Position numbers and translations under genes: made by a program. A stretch of DNA of 64,000 bases from Physcia stellaris (Eukaryota; Ascomycota; Lecanoromycetes; Caliciales; Physciaceae). The number at the start of each line of letters is the position of its first letter. Within the stretch, counting starts at the first letter, position 1. Positions 1-12,026 of this stretch are shown here, one piece after another. The stretch spans positions 124,001-188,000 of the forward strand of contig JABSSW010000042.1 of assembly GCA_018902385.1 (NCBI GenBank), in the 5' to 3' direction. The notes under the pieces were generated by a model that saw only the letters and a program-made list of their open reading frames with translations, did not search any database and was not told where the DNA came from.

Positions 1-1019
1 GCACACCAGAAGATTGTCCGGCACGAATGTGTCAGGAGCTATGAAATCTGTAGGCCAAAAATACATATAACTCGATATAGGGTTAAACGGACACCAAATC
101 CACCTGTGTCGATTGCGATATACATCTCTGATGGTAAATGAGTGAACTCAGAAATCGGCAAAGCTAGATAGAGCCACGGTTGTAGTCTCACAAATCTTGC
201 TTAGTCTTTATCCTAATGGCAAAACTCTCTTCTATCAATGTGTCTTGTGATGGGTTAGATGCCTTATGCGCAAAAACGCTGGAATCTTTCATACGCGTCA
301 TTATCGTCCCCGAAAACATTAAATTTAGATGAGGTGGTTTTTCTAATATACAATTAGACACCAGCACTGTCTAGGCCCCAGCTGCCGCCATTCTTTACTT
401 GTGATACCAACAACCTGTCGTCAAAGCGTCGTGAGTACGAAATATCTCGATACAGACTATTCAAAATTGCTCCTCTCGAACTTATGGTTAACAATAACAA
501 TAACATCTATACAAAACCGTTTAAACGTTAATTCCGTTGAACAATAGCTAAGTGCGAAAGCACGGTATTGATGCCCCTTCGTGGGGGAAGATGCTAGCGG
601 ACGCTTAATCTCATTACAATATATGCATGAAGAATCTCTTTTCTGGCTTTCAGAGGGTCAGAACCTTAACAGCGAGCTCAGGGACGCTTGACGATAGCTG
701 CCAAAAAAGGCTCAGTTGAGTATGAAACTAGTGGCTCCAGCCCCCTGTTATCACATCTACAGAGACTGCTCCGTTAAACCACCCTTGTCGAATTCGTGTA
801 TTTCGCGCGGATCGTGTTCGTCAGAGTTGGATATGCATGGATGATTGGTGCGATCTGAAGCCATGTCGGGGTTGGGGGTTCCATTCATGCATCTTCGGAA
901 AAGAAAGATCCTGCGGAAAAGAAAGCATGTTTTTCCAAGAGCAACTATGTACATGGAAATCTTATGTACGCCCTATACTATGCTTTAAAACAACCGCGCA
1001 ACCAGGCCCGGCAGAAGGC
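1..1019. other. Intergenic left edge, no gene recognised
   Basis: I see no reading frame with a recognisable domain, no tRNA and no clear repeat here. Short open frames around 757-1028 have no family features and look like chance. The stretch includes the 3' flank of the FAD oxidase gene that ends at 1020. Confidence 0.5.
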
Positions 1020-2911
1020 TTAGCATGATGCATATGTCGGCTGAATTGCCTGTGGGTTGGTGAAGAAGTCATCTGGGTCGTATGCTTTCTTCACATCCAC
1101 TAGTCGGCATATATTTCCGCCGAAGTAAGATTGAAGTGGGTCGACGGAAATGTTGCTGTCCATGTATCCAGCGTATGAAGCAGGCCTAACCACACCGAGA
1201 AAGTCAGCAAGTACACAGTATCGTTGAGCTTTTATTGACGGTTTCCAGATCTTGAATGAAAGATATACGAAGAGAAAGAAAAAGATGTTGGGACCTACCC
1301 AAGTTTTGGCCGTAAATAGCCTTCCAGGTCGACAAACCATTTCTCATAGCCTGCCTGCGTCTCCGAGTCATTGGACCCATGAGCCTGAAATTCCAGATGC
1401 GCGTACGCCTGTTCGCTCCACGCGAATGCATTGTTTCCTGTCCCAGAAATGTTCCATGCATGCCACTCCCCCCAAACCTGCGACGCCTCGTCCAACTGTC
1501 CGATACGATCAACAACATCACGCAATACTTCATCACTCATGAGATTGTCCTTCTGCACAAAGAACGATTTGGCCATGCGACGGAAACGGGGCCATGGATC
1601 AGCAGTGGCGCGAGATCCCGAAAGCGGGGTTTCTTCGAAGCTGAATTGCGGCGAGTTCTCGTACTGGCCGAAGGCATCGGGGACGACGTTGAGAATGGAA
1701 GCGTCGACTTTGGCGTCGGGAACGCATTCTTCAACGGTGTAGCCAAAGACGCGGGAGTTATCGGTATTGCAGCCACCAGATACGTTGCTTTGTGGATGGC
1801 CAATCTCCAGTAGACCGGAACCATCGATAAGAGCTTGAAGCTCCTGTTGGGAGCCGCCTAGATGCCAGCCTAGGACCTGTACTTTATTTCGATAGACGTT
1901 GACTTGGCTCGTCAGTTCTTTGGGCTGAGCCGGTGCCCACTCTAGAAAACGTTTCGCGACGTCGAATCGGTCGTTGGTGTCGTTCCATGATATAGCAACC
2001 ATGGCAGATCGAGGAAGTTGGGTCAATTGGAGGGTAAGTTCGATCAAGATCCCATAGGTACCGCCGCCGCCGCCCCGAATGGCCCAAAACAAATCCGGAT
2101 TTGACGATGGAGACGCTAGCAGCGTCTGTCCCTCGGCTGTCACAACTTGAGCGGCCAGAACGTGATCGCTGGATATTCCAAGAGCACGCATCTGCAAGTT
2201 GAAGCCTCCTGCACCGATAAGGCCAGTCAAGCCAACGGTGGGACAAATCCCGCCGACGAATGTTGTGCCATAAGCGTCTAGAGCTGTGTACAGCGCTCCG
2301 AGGCGGATACCGGCTCCTACTTTGGCTGATTTAAGATCCTGGGAGACTTCGACGTGATTCAAATGCGCCAAGTCGATGACGAGGGTGTCATTGAGAGCGG
2401 AGTATGACGAAAAGCTATACAAGTCAGTTCTTGCTCGACGAGCACCAGAAAGCGTGTTTTCCGAGACTGGTTCAGAGTTCAGGGGCTACAGCTCCTCATC
2501 TTATGCCTTACATCGGAGGCGAGATAGAGTCTGAAGGGTGAAGAATACCTATGACCGCCATTCCTGGGAACAGCCTTCACTCCCATGCTCTTGGCGCATT
2601 GGATCAGTGGTGGCACTTCGCTGGCATCTTTAACGTAGGCCAAAAGTGCAGGGAACTGCTCGAACCTAGGAGATGAGTAGGTTAGGGAGTTTATACATAG
2701 CAGCTAGTGTTCCGGCTTTCTGAACTTACTGTATTTTCTCACCCAGCCGAGCATCAGTATAAGTCTCATCCTGAGGCGTAACTATCCGCTTCGGAGCATC
2801 TGAACCATGCAAGGCTTGCGTTGCACATGTCTTTAGAGATGGTGGAATGGCCTTGCAGGCGGTAATGGCAGAGTAGGTCACTAGGCTCAAGAGGAGGACT
2901 GTGAGATACAT
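1020..2911 (-). CDS. Secreted FAD-linked oxidoreductase (BBE / 6-hydroxynicotine oxidase type)
   Basis: Four exons (2911-2730, 2665-2549, 2414-1299, 1185-1020) join in frame to about 526 residues, normal for the family. Residues 1-19 are a hydrophobic signal peptide. The FAD-binding (PCMH) domain shows RNGGH at about residue 99, where the His normally binds FAD covalently, and GGICPTVG at about 157, whose Cys is the usual second covalent link. The C-terminal BBE domain ends with the expected YDPDDFF-type motif. Such enzymes oxidise alcohols, amines or C-C bonds with O2, and some fungal members act in polyketide pathways (solanapyrone synthase is one). The gene lies beside the P450 and is read in the same direction, so a tailoring oxidation, possibly in the secretory pathway or outside the cell, is the best guess. 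The substrate is unknown. Both the family assignment and the splice model are clear. Confidence 0.9.
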
Positions 2912-3732
2912 GATTTTTTTACTAGATCAAGACGTAGAAGAAAGGAAGTCCAGGAAGCATGCGATAACAACATAAGAACGTCGAGCAGTCCAGACAGCAC
3001 AATATATATGTTCTGTCCTCTGGACACCTGCCAGACGATCGTCGTCCAGCTGAAGCCATCCACATCTAGAACGCCACATACGGACATCTAGCAAGAGAGG
3101 ATCACGGAGGCCATGGAAATTGTACAAAAGCCTCCGACGGCATCCTGTTCAACCAAACGGAAAGTTTTGAGATAGTACTATCGTATACTGCAGGGGCACC
3201 CGCTTGTGCATTGCAGGTGGAAAATGGTCCGCTGCGCACGGAGACTTTTCTCCACGTGTGCAGCGACACGGCACGAAATGTTTGGATACCAGACTGGATC
3301 CCCACAGCTTCCCGAACATGGTCCCTGCTTTCGCCCTTTTCCCTGCGGGTCGTTTGGATCTCGTCAATCGGGCCCTGCAGTAGAGTACTAGTATCGAGTC
3401 GTGGGGTTTTGCAGCGGTCCATGACTGTGGAGACGAAAACTCGGCGAGCTGCACAAAAGTCGAGCAGAGAACCTGTTACTTGCAAGGGTCACTGGGTTTG
3501 TTGTTGGTCCTTTTTTGTTTGTGCTATGTGCAAATCATGGTCTACTCTCTAATGGTTCCATCTCGAGAGATCAACGAAGTCTACTGAGTGAGTATCTTCA
3601 GGGCTTGGGGCACGGCTAGTATCGATATATCAATTTCTGCAGTGACAAGTGCATCAGGAGTGAGAGTTGTGAGATGTACTAGCGATGACGTCTTAGGCAG
3701 TATTTCCAATAAGCCGGCCATTATTGATCCCT
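2912..3732. other. Intergenic: oxidase promoter side and P450 3' flank
   Basis: This is the 5' flank of the FAD oxidase (start at 2911, minus strand) and the 3' flank of the P450 (stop at 3733-3735). Open frames on both strands between 3100 and 3550 overlap one another and show no domain. I see no repeat. Confidence 0.5.
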
Positions 3733-5334
3733 CTACGCTTCCCTCCTTGTGATTTTCACCGATGCATCGCCCTTCAACCAAGGACTTCCAATTTTCGAGA
3801 AATCCAAGCTCTTGGTGTCTCCTTCCTTCGTACCCCACGCGATATCGAAATCTCGGGCTAGAGTCCCCACAACAACAGACGCAATAATCCCGGCCAACTT
3901 CTCCCCTGGACACCGATGTGCGCCTGCTCCAAAAGGCACATACGCTAGCTGACCGGCTTTGTTCAGGCGCTTGGCAAGATCAGGCTCTTCCAGCCAACGT
4001 TCAGGATACCACTGCTCCGCGTGGAGGTATATTGCTGGGTCGTGGTGGGTAAGGTACGGAGACACAGATACAACAGAACCTTGCGGGACCATTATGTCGG
4101 TCTTTGGCACTTCCACCGACTGACGCGCTAGACGAAGTGTGCTGATCCCGGAGTAATGACGTCCAGTCTCCTTGAGAGCTGCTTGTAGGTACCTGGATGA
4201 TAGTGGATTTGGGTCACAGCTAAGTTCTTGGCGGAGTGCGTCCATGCTTGTAGGGGACTTGAGAAGCTAGGATCAAGAATAAGCTTCTTCAGAGAGTGAG
4301 AATGCAACGGACACGAAGACGACCTACCTCAACAATCGTCCAGGATATGCTTGCGACCGTACTGGTGTGAGCGGCAAACATGAGCAAAGTGTGATGGGCG
4401 GCATAGAGATCGTTGAGATGCGCGGTAGAGCTGTCGTTGAGCGTATATGAAATGTAGTCCTGAGCATCGATCCATGCCTCAGGTTTGGCCTTTCGTTCCT
4501 TGAGCCTTTCGGCAAATATTGCTCCGATCCTTTCTTTCTTACGCTTCAGACGTAAAGCCGCCGGATGAGGTATCCATTCAGGAAGAACGAAGTTTAGGAT
4601 GTTCCCAATATCGGCTTCCAGACCATGGAGAAGGCTATACAGCTCTGCACCGTTCTTCTCGTAGAAATCTGGCCCCATCAGACATTGAACTATGATCGCA
4701 TGTACAAGCTTTGAGATGTGCTCGAAGAGGTCAACCTCTGCACTTTGGGTATTTTTGGAGAAGAAGGATTGTGACGTCGTTCGCGCGACATTGGTGTAGT
4801 GATCCAGGGCGACCTTACGGTTGATGCCACGGCTCAAAGATGCGACAAAGGTCTTGAGATTGTCGAAATAGCCCGGACTGACGACCTTGTTGAGGAACAG
4901 GCCCATTCCATCTCCGAAAGACCATACTTCCTGCATTTGATCAGCGGTCCGCAAAGAGGCAGTCTAGACACGCCAGCGAAACTGACTTCTTTAGTCTCAA
5001 AGTAGGCTTTGTTCAGATCTGTTCCTCGCAACCAGAGGGTACTTGTGAAGATCATGTTCACCTCAAAGACCGGGCCATGCTGTGCAATCGCCTTGCGCAG
5101 GTAGGATAGCGGATCTCTCGAGTAGCTGACGATGTTGCCCACGATGGGCCAGCCATCATGAGCGCAGGGAACTTTCTCTGCTTTGGTGAAGCGACTCAGC
5201 GCCGCGAAAAGCAGACTGGCTGATATTAAGAGAACGAAGGACGCGAGGGAAGGGAACAGGTTTGGTATGACTAAGCGTGATAGCGCCAAGGCGTTAGTGG
5301 TCGGCAAAATATCCATCTCGTCTTGCATTCTCAA
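3733..5334 (-). CDS. Cytochrome P450 monooxygenase, CYP51/CYP7-like clan
   Basis: Three exons (5334-4987, 4930-4328, 4266-3733) give 494 residues. An N-terminal hydrophobic segment (about residues 25-48) should anchor it in the ER membrane. The I-helix reads FAAHTST (about residue 300), the His-Thr form typical of CYP51-like P450s rather than the common AGxDT. The K-helix ExxR is ETGR (about 350-353), followed by a PERW motif and the heme loop FGAGAHRCPG, with Cys at about 436 as the thiolate ligand. It should use NADPH-P450 reductase for hydroxylation or another oxidation of the PKS-NRPS product. It shares a 383-bp divergent promoter region with the MFS gene, suggesting co-regulation. The first ATG is used here; a second ATG six codons on is also possible. 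It is too divergent from sterol 14-demethylase to call it a resistance copy. Confidence 0.9.
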
Positions 5335-5717
5335 TTGAATCTTTCGAGTCTTCAGCTTCCGCGATCAAGGACGGCTCCGCATTAATATAAACTGAGTACC
5401 GACTGTCAAGAGTCGCGTCTCGCTCTGCCCTAAGTTCCGGCTCTATGCGGAATCTCACGGGGAAGGTGTCCATACCCATTGATCAGTCTGATGGCTGGCA
5501 TGGCTCCGCGGCGGAACGGCGATTTCTTCTGCGCCTGCCACCCCTTGACTTGTCCAGTGATTTGCCTGTGAATGACTTCTGGAGCGGGCAAAAAAGCCCT
5601 GACGCCCGTGAATTACGTAGAACGTAGCTTTCATACTTATTCCCTCACATCTCTCTCTATCTCTTCTCCCCTGTCTGTATTGCTCAATCCTCGCCCCATC
5701 AACAGATACTCGTGACC
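5335..5717. promoter_or_regulatory. Divergent promoter region, P450 / MFS transporter
   Basis: 383 bp separate the two divergent start codons. GC-rich stretches contain the 7-mer GCTCCGC twice (5374 and 5503), the second inside a near-palindrome TCCGCGGCGGA. The same 7-mer recurs in two other cluster promoters. CGG/CCG triplets are what Zn2Cys6 factors bind, so these are candidate sites only. Confidence 0.35.
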
Positions 5718-7281
5718 ATGGGAACATCAAGCAGCTCTAGATCACTCAGTCCTGACACAGATGAACGCACCAAGGAAACGGGAACAATGGACAGCCCTGC
5801 GCCGGACGGCGGTCTTCGAGCTTGGCTGGTTGTGCTTGGTGGCTTTCTCACGTATTTCGCAACCTTTGGTACTTTTGTCACCAACATCACCAAGTAGCTG
5901 GACGCTAATTTTTCACTAGGACTACTCAATTCCTTTGGAGTATTCCAAGTCTATTATCAGAGGGAGATTCTTCAAGGCATCTCTGCCAGTGTTATCTCAT
6001 GGATTGGCTCTATTCAGGTACCTTGTGCTCTGAAAATCCTCTTGACACTGATTATATACAATTACTGACATCTCAGCTCTTCCTTCTATTTATTGGAGGA
6101 ATGGTCGTGGGCCCTATCTTTGATACCCACGGCTCTAAAGCGCTGATGATCTCGGGAACATTGATCTACGTCCTTTCTGTCATGTTCACCAGTCTATCAT
6201 CCGAATTATACCAGTTCATACTTGCGCAAGGGATTATGTTCGGCATTGGAGACACTATGCTGTGCGGCGCCCCCTTCTCCAACCATGTCGGATCTCTGAC
6301 CTTTCTGTCAGCTTCTACCCGACCATATCGGCTATTTCTCACTGGTTTGACCGTAAGCGTGGTCTTGCCCTCGGTGTCGTCGTCGCGGGTTCCTCTGTCG
6401 GTGGTATCTGCTGGCCTTTCATGCTTGACCGACTCTTCGGCACCATCGGCTTTGCGTGGACAGTCCGAATAGCAGGCTTCATGTGCTTTGCTCTCCTGGC
6501 ACCATCATGTCTCCTCATTAGACCACGACTTCCGCCCAGGAAATCGACGGAGCTGTCGATGACTGATATCAAAACAATCTTCACGGACCGAAGATACAAC
6601 TTACTGACAGCGGCCATGTTCTTTGTGTTTCTGGGAATGTTTATCCCCTTTTACTACCTACCGTCGTACGGGCTAGCCCATGGAATGAGTCTGAACATGT
6701 CAAACAACCTTCTGGCCATATTGAATGCAGGCTCCTTCGCCGGCCGTATCATATCTGGAATCTCGGCGGACAAACTGGGACGGTTCGAGCAGCCCACATC
6801 CATCCTGTAGGCTTTGTTAGCGTGGAATGCTGACTTGCACAGTTTCAATATCACCTTCATATGTGCCCTTGTCGCCGGTATCCTCGTCATGTGTCTTCAC
6901 TCCATGCGAGACGCCACCGCAATCTACGTCTTCTCCGTGCTCTACGGGTTCTTCTCCGGCGGGTTGATCTCGCTGCAGTCGGCGTGTGTCGCGCAGATCA
7001 CGGCCGACATAAATATGATTGGTGTCAAAATCGGGCTCATGATGGCAGTATGTTCCTTTGGGTATGTTCATCGTACCGATCTATCCTGTTGTGCTGGAGC
7101 ACTGACAAGTCCCTTCTCCAGGGTGTTGGTAGGCTGCCCGATTGGAGGCGCATTGATTGCTAGCTCGTCCGGGTCTTTTGGCGCCTTTATCGATTTCACG
7201 GGCATCATGGTACTTTTTGGGGCTTTGCTTGTGTTGTTCGCGAGGTTGGCTGTTGATCGAAGGCTTTTTAGAATGGTATAG
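5718..7281 (+). CDS. MFS transporter, monocarboxylate permease (MCT) type
   Basis: Six exons (5718-5868, 5920-6017, 6077-6261, 6312-6782, 6843-7061, 7122-7281) join in frame to 427 residues with about twelve hydrophobic segments. The N-terminus carries PDGGLRAWLVV, the first-helix signature of fungal MCT-like permeases, and HWFDRKRGLALG and GRIISG-DKLGR-type loops match the MFS fold. The start is the ATG in ACCATGG at 5718. Such proteins move organic acids or finished metabolites across the plasma membrane. The placement next to the P450 suggests product export or precursor uptake. Donor sites in introns 3 and 4 (GTGCGG, GTTCGA) are weak but give the correct conserved reading across the joins. 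Confidence 0.9.
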
Positions 7282-7372
7282 CATTGTTACAGCGAGGGGT
7301 ACTCATAGAAATGGTAATAGAGTTCTTGATTCCTAACTATCAAATAAAATAAAATTGGGTGCTTTCTTTTTG

Positions 7373-7842
7373 GGCTGCCAGTACGCGCACCCCCTATTCC
7401 GGTATGCGCACTCCCATTCCCCGGGGGCTGTACCCGGAGCTGCCCCCGGAAGCTGTCCGAACCCCATCTTTCATCTCCGGCCAAAGTGCGAGTTCGCCAT
7501 ACAAAACCGACCTTTTTGTTGGAGATCTGCCTGCCGTCTATTTGCCCTTTACATGTGATCTAGCATTCAGATCAAACAGGCCAAATTTTGAAACTTCGAA
7601 GCATGATATGACTGCGATATTGATTGAATTTTCTCCGAATGACGGCGAGACGCTTGGTTGAATTGAATGACTCGTTGGTGACGATACAGACTTTATTCAA
7701 TTGAAAAGTACCTTTACAGACGCGGCAGACGTGAGACAAGCCTAAAAGTCTTTCGCATGTCTCACAAATATCTCAACACCACGTATAAAAAAACTGGTAT
7801 AGCCGTAGGGTTTGGGCAGAGGGGGTGCGCGTACTGGTAGCC
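7373..7842. mobile_element. Candidate MITE with 23-bp terminal inverted repeats
   Basis: The ends at 7373-7395 and 7820-7842 are inverted copies matching at 22 of 23 bases (core CCAGTACGCGCACCCCCT). The 470-bp unit has no coding frame. Just inside the left end a second near-copy of the core (GTATGCGCACTCCC) lies in direct orientation. The flanks are T-rich, so I cannot define a target-site duplication. It looks like a non-autonomous DNA transposon sitting 92 bp after the MFS stop codon. Confidence 0.55.
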
Positions 7843-8298
7843 TTTTTTTGGGTTCCTAATGTAGCGAGATAGGCAATTCGAAAGGACGCCAGCTAGCCCA
7901 GGTGAATTTGCCCTTTTACAGTGACTTTTTCCTCATTTTCAGCTTTTCCGTTTTCCCTTTCCAGGAGCTCGTCGCTTTAAGCAAATGAAGGCGAATTTGA
8001 AATCCACTATCCGGTGCCGGGGCATGGGAAACGTGTTCCCTTGTCTGTTCTTGTCTCCTCGTGTGAGGTCGAACTTGCGCCTCCTACATCCTTATCCGAA
8101 GCAGCAGACGCGAACATCAAGGACTACGTACGACATGCTCTACAGGTAACGTTGCAACATCGCTGCGGTGCTGGAAGCATCATTTACCACTTTTTGTCTC
8201 CAAACTGACTCAGAACGTAATAGTACCGCTCAACGGTTTTACTATGTATTTCGTATTTCGTCGAGGGCTGCCTCGGTGACTGATATAGTCTATGAAGG
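7843..8298. other. Intergenic, no gene recognised
   Basis: 3' flank of the thioesterase gene. I see no domain-bearing frame, repeat or RNA gene. Confidence 0.4.
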
Positions 8299-9173
8299 TC
8301 AAGGGATCTTTCCCAGAACATCCCCCAAAATAACCGTTAATTCGCCTATATGTGTCGGATCGAACGCGCTGTCATGTTGTGCCCTGAACCGGACCGTGCG
8401 GAACTGCTTGAACCGCGCCGTCTGCCATCCCATGCGCTCGTCTTGGAAAGTCTTTTGAACGAAATCTCTGCGCGCATCACGAAGCGCTGGCGCTGGTCGC
8501 GATAGAGATGAGCACTTCACGAGTGTGACCGAGGTAGGGCAGTGGTGGGGAGAAAGTGATTTCCAGGATTGACGGAGCCGAGCATGTGAAGCCCGTTGAA
8601 GATGTGTTTCCGCATACGAGGGAGTATGGTGGCGAGGCTGCTATGGGAGTCTTCTTCGTCGTCCGTACTCTCGGAGCCGGAGCCACCGTCATCGTCCGCG
8701 AGGACGGCGTTGTACCGGCCCGCGACTCGGTTGTACGTCATTGATGCAATGGTCTCCTGCTCGTGACGGTTGATAAAAGCGGGATAGAGCTCGGGGTTGG
8801 GGGAATCGATCATGATCACGTGTAGCACGCTTTCGCCCCGGGACTCTAATATCGAGGCCATTTTGAGAGCTATGGTACCCCCCAGCGACCAGCCTCCTAG
8901 AATATAGGGCCCTTCAGGTTGGACTTCCCGTTGGATGAAGGAGATGTACTGGCGAGCTACATCTTCGAGTGAGGAAGGCAGCTTGTAATCCTTATGACCG
9001 TAGATGGGAGAGCTGACGCCATATACAGGTCTACTGCCGCTGAATTGATCGCTTTCATCCGAGAGTGAGCCGAGACCGAGGTAGGGTAGGGCCAAGCCAG
9101 ATATGGCGTGGACCAGAAAGAGAGGTGTCAAAGTCGATGCTTCGTCGCCTTGGATGTGTATGATGTTGTCCAT
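8299..9173 (-). CDS. Stand-alone thioesterase (alpha/beta hydrolase), frame interrupted once
   Basis: The first part (9173 to about 8520) encodes a type II thioesterase-like domain: LFLVHAISG near residue 20 for the oxyanion-hole region, nucleophile motif GWSLGG with Ser at 96, and the acid MIDSPNPELY with Asp at about 123. The conserved end, including QHDSAF with the likely catalytic His, lies in a different frame between about 8530 and 8299. No GT-AG intron joins the parts convincingly, so the gene has one frame interruption or a base error in the assembly, near 8540. The coding span is about 292 codons, usual for this family. Such hydrolases free or edit acyl chains from carrier domains of PKS or NRPS enzymes. 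It is divergent from the pepsin-like gene. Confidence 0.75.
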
Positions 9174-9762
9174 TAGTGGTGAAGCTGAAGATAGAGATGG
9201 CGTTCTGGGTCAGCTCGCCAAAAGCTTGTCACCTCCAGTGCCCTTCTTATGTACAGTGATCCTTTCCTTTATAGTACACGGGCAGTGGTGCCGAGCGCGG
9301 AAGGCTCTTTGCGTTTCGGCGGAGCAGAAGTACACGGCCACTACGGCGTTGTCGCTCCATGGAGGTCAGCGCCATGTCGACTGGATGACGTGCTTGGCAC
9401 CGTAGCAGGTATGAAGTTGTGATACATTATTCAAGTCTAATGACACAAGCGGTGTATTCTCACGAAACCACCGTGGAGCCAGGAACAGAGTGCGCGGAAC
9501 GCTCTTTGAGGGCGGCTCCGCTGAGGCCGCGTTTTGACGGAGACTTCTTTGCCGTCGGGTCATTTTACGGCAAAAGGCAAGGATGCCGAGAGAGCTGAGA
9601 GTCGGAGACAGCTACACTGAGAAGAGACAGAGACTATTGTAGACAAGACTAAATCGAAAGGGGGGTGAACAAGGAATATGACAATAGAAGAAGACGCTGA
9701 AGCTCCGAGTCGAGACGAGAGAAGAAATTCGAGTCCCGTCAACAAGCAAGAATAGTGCCAAG
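9174..9762. promoter_or_regulatory. Divergent promoter region, thioesterase / pepsin-like gene
   Basis: 589 bp lie between divergent start codons. The cluster 7-mer GCTCCGC occurs on the plus strand at 9515 and on the minus strand at 9319-9325. No open frame here has a domain. Confidence 0.35.
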
Positions 9763-11262
9763 ATGTATCAGTCTACCTCAATCTCCATCGCCGCTCTTCT
9801 CTCACTGATTTGTATGGTTTGTGGGAGTCCTGTTCCTCCTCGAACCAGCTTTGACCTCCCATTGACATGGAATGAATTCGGCTTCCTTGGGAATATCTCT
9901 CTTGGCACCCCTCCCCAGCGCATCACCTCCTTCGTGGACTGGACTTGGATCAGTCAGTATGTCTTCACGGAGAGAAGCTGCCATGGTGACGAGTCACGGT
10001 TGTATGAATGCTTCGCCAAGGGACAGACTGTCTTCAATCAGTCGCGGTCCTCAACCTTCCAGGACCAGTCGGCCTCGTACCCGACTCGGACCTGGAACCC
10101 TAACCACGTACGCTGCTCCGCAACCCTAATTTGTCTTTTGAGTCCTTGGCCCAAGTCAACACATGTCTTCGAGCCGCGACGCTGACCGCGACATCGTCAA
10201 TAGTTCTTTTTTTACGACGATCTCACCGTCGACTATGTCTCTGAGGTCGAAACAGTTGGTCCTAGCACAGCCTCCCTGACAATTCAGGCGGCAGACGTCA
10301 AGAATTCCGTTCTTTCCGATAAGCTGTTCCCTTTCGCTGGCGTTTACGGCCTTTCCCCAGTCTTCGAGGGCGATGACAGTAAGCATCTCTCTAGATGTAT
10401 ACCGGAACAACTCACTTACCAATGTTCTGCAGAGTCATTACAGTCGCCCTTCTACCAAGCTTGGGTCGCCGGCACATGGCCCCAGCCTTTCGTGGCCTTC
10501 CATTACTGCTACAACGGATCTGCCGACATCAGCAAAAGTACCTGCGGAGGATACGATGCTCTACAGACCCTTGGTGGCTACAACCACATCCTGGTTAGAG
10601 GGGAACTCTCTTGGTACGACATCATACCTTTACCCGAGATAAACACGGTCGACTTTGTATACAAGCCGGGTGTCTACAACTACTGGACTCTCAACATTAC
10701 CGGGCTGAGTATAGGCGACAAGCCCCAGGCACTAAATGAGTCTACTGGTGCTGGTGCCGTCTTCGACCATGCAAGGTAGGTCTTTCCAACGCCTTTCTGC
10801 GCTTTTGGGAAATACTTAGGGGTCGCTACACTATCGTGATGTCTCATATTTTAGATTTTACCCGCGAGGGGAAATGCTGACCCAGAGTTTTACCACAGTT
10901 ATGGTCGTGGAGCACCACTGTCCGTAAACGCGTACAAAAACCTCATCTCGGCGACCGCAGCAACCCCTATTACCCTGAGCTTACCACCAAACAACGGTAA
11001 TCAGTCCTTCTACGAGGTTGACTGCACCAAGGTGGCCACCTTTCCCAAGATAGAATATCAGTTTGGAGGATCCGAAAGAGTTTGGGAGATTGTTCCCTCT
11101 AATTATGTGGACAATATCGATGATAAATGTGTACTCAACGTCCGGACTCTTGGGGATGGAGATATGATAGTGGGGAATTTCGGCGAAACATTTGCCAAGG
11201 ACAAGTATGTCGTGTTTGATTTTGCGAAAAACAAAGTTGGACTCGCAGACTTGAATTGGTGA
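9763..11262 (+). CDS. Pepsin-fold (peptidase A1-like) protein with altered catalytic triplets
   Basis: Four exons (9763-10107, 10204-10378, 10433-10775, 10899-11262) give 408 residues. A signal peptide covers about residues 1-22. The fold is that of family A1: GNISLGTPPQ before the first active loop, VYGLSP in the middle, and a C-terminal VGLADL end. The first catalytic triplet, normally DTG, reads DWT (D59) and is followed by W; the second, in AVFDHASYG near 284, reads DHA. Both Asp residues are present but the conserved Thr/Gly positions are not. Classical proteolysis is therefore doubtful. N-glycosylation sequons (NIS, NQS, NGS, NIT, NES) and spaced Cys pairs fit a secreted or vacuolar protein. 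Its place inside the cluster suggests a role in product maturation, but that is inference; it could also be an unrelated passenger. Confidence 0.85.
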
Positions 11263-12026
11263 TGGAATCAAGCTACTCTTCCCTTTTTAGCACGGTCACT
11301 CATCCATTCGAGCTATCAGTGTATATACATGTATATCGATGATGGTTGAAGTTTCTAGGATAAGGAAATCAATGCTCATTCCCCAGATGTTGATCAAGCT
11401 GTACGCCGCCAGTGTTGATGTAGGTTTTATCATGATTGGAAACACCGTTTTCAGGCGACCTAATCCAACGTCAAGAATTATTGATGGTCTAGCTCCTTGG
11501 CTTCTTGGCGACTTTGCTAGTCACGAGATCTCATGCCCAAATCTTGCAACAATCTGTAAAGTATCTGTTGAACACTCTCGCCATTCTCGCTCTGATCGGG
11601 CGAGGCTTCTGGTCTTACAGGCTCAGCACTAAGGAATTCAGTCCGTAACATATTTTAGACTCGCACCATGCCTGACTCCCGGCGGCCGTTCAGTGTCACT
11701 TTACTCCACGCCGCGTCGATACCAGCCCCGTTGCAGTCAACGGTCTTTAAAGGGGCGAGCCGAAAATACAAGAATAAGCCGCGGAAGCAAAGTCTCATGC
11801 ATCACAGAGAGTGCTCAATAATCCGCGTCGGACTATCATTCGAGCGACAACCAAAATTACGAAAACTCTCCGTGCTGCAACGGCACTTTCTTGATTTATA
11901 CTTGACCAGCTCAGCAATGAGTTTTCCATAGTCGATTTATTCCCATCATATGAATATACTGCCTTTCTACTTTGAAAAGCAGAGCGACATTGTAGGAACC
12001 ACAGTTAGCGATAAATTGTTGTCAAC
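11263..12026. other. Intergenic, promoter of the FAD monooxygenase
   Basis: No recognisable gene. Open frames at 11339-11632 and 11668-11931 have no family features. A CCGGCGGCCG stretch near 11677-11686 could be a regulator site, but nothing in the sequence tests it. Confidence 0.4.

Noticed and set aside
837-1028. Cys-containing 63-codon frame as a small secreted protein
   Set aside because: No signal peptide and irregular Cys spacing.
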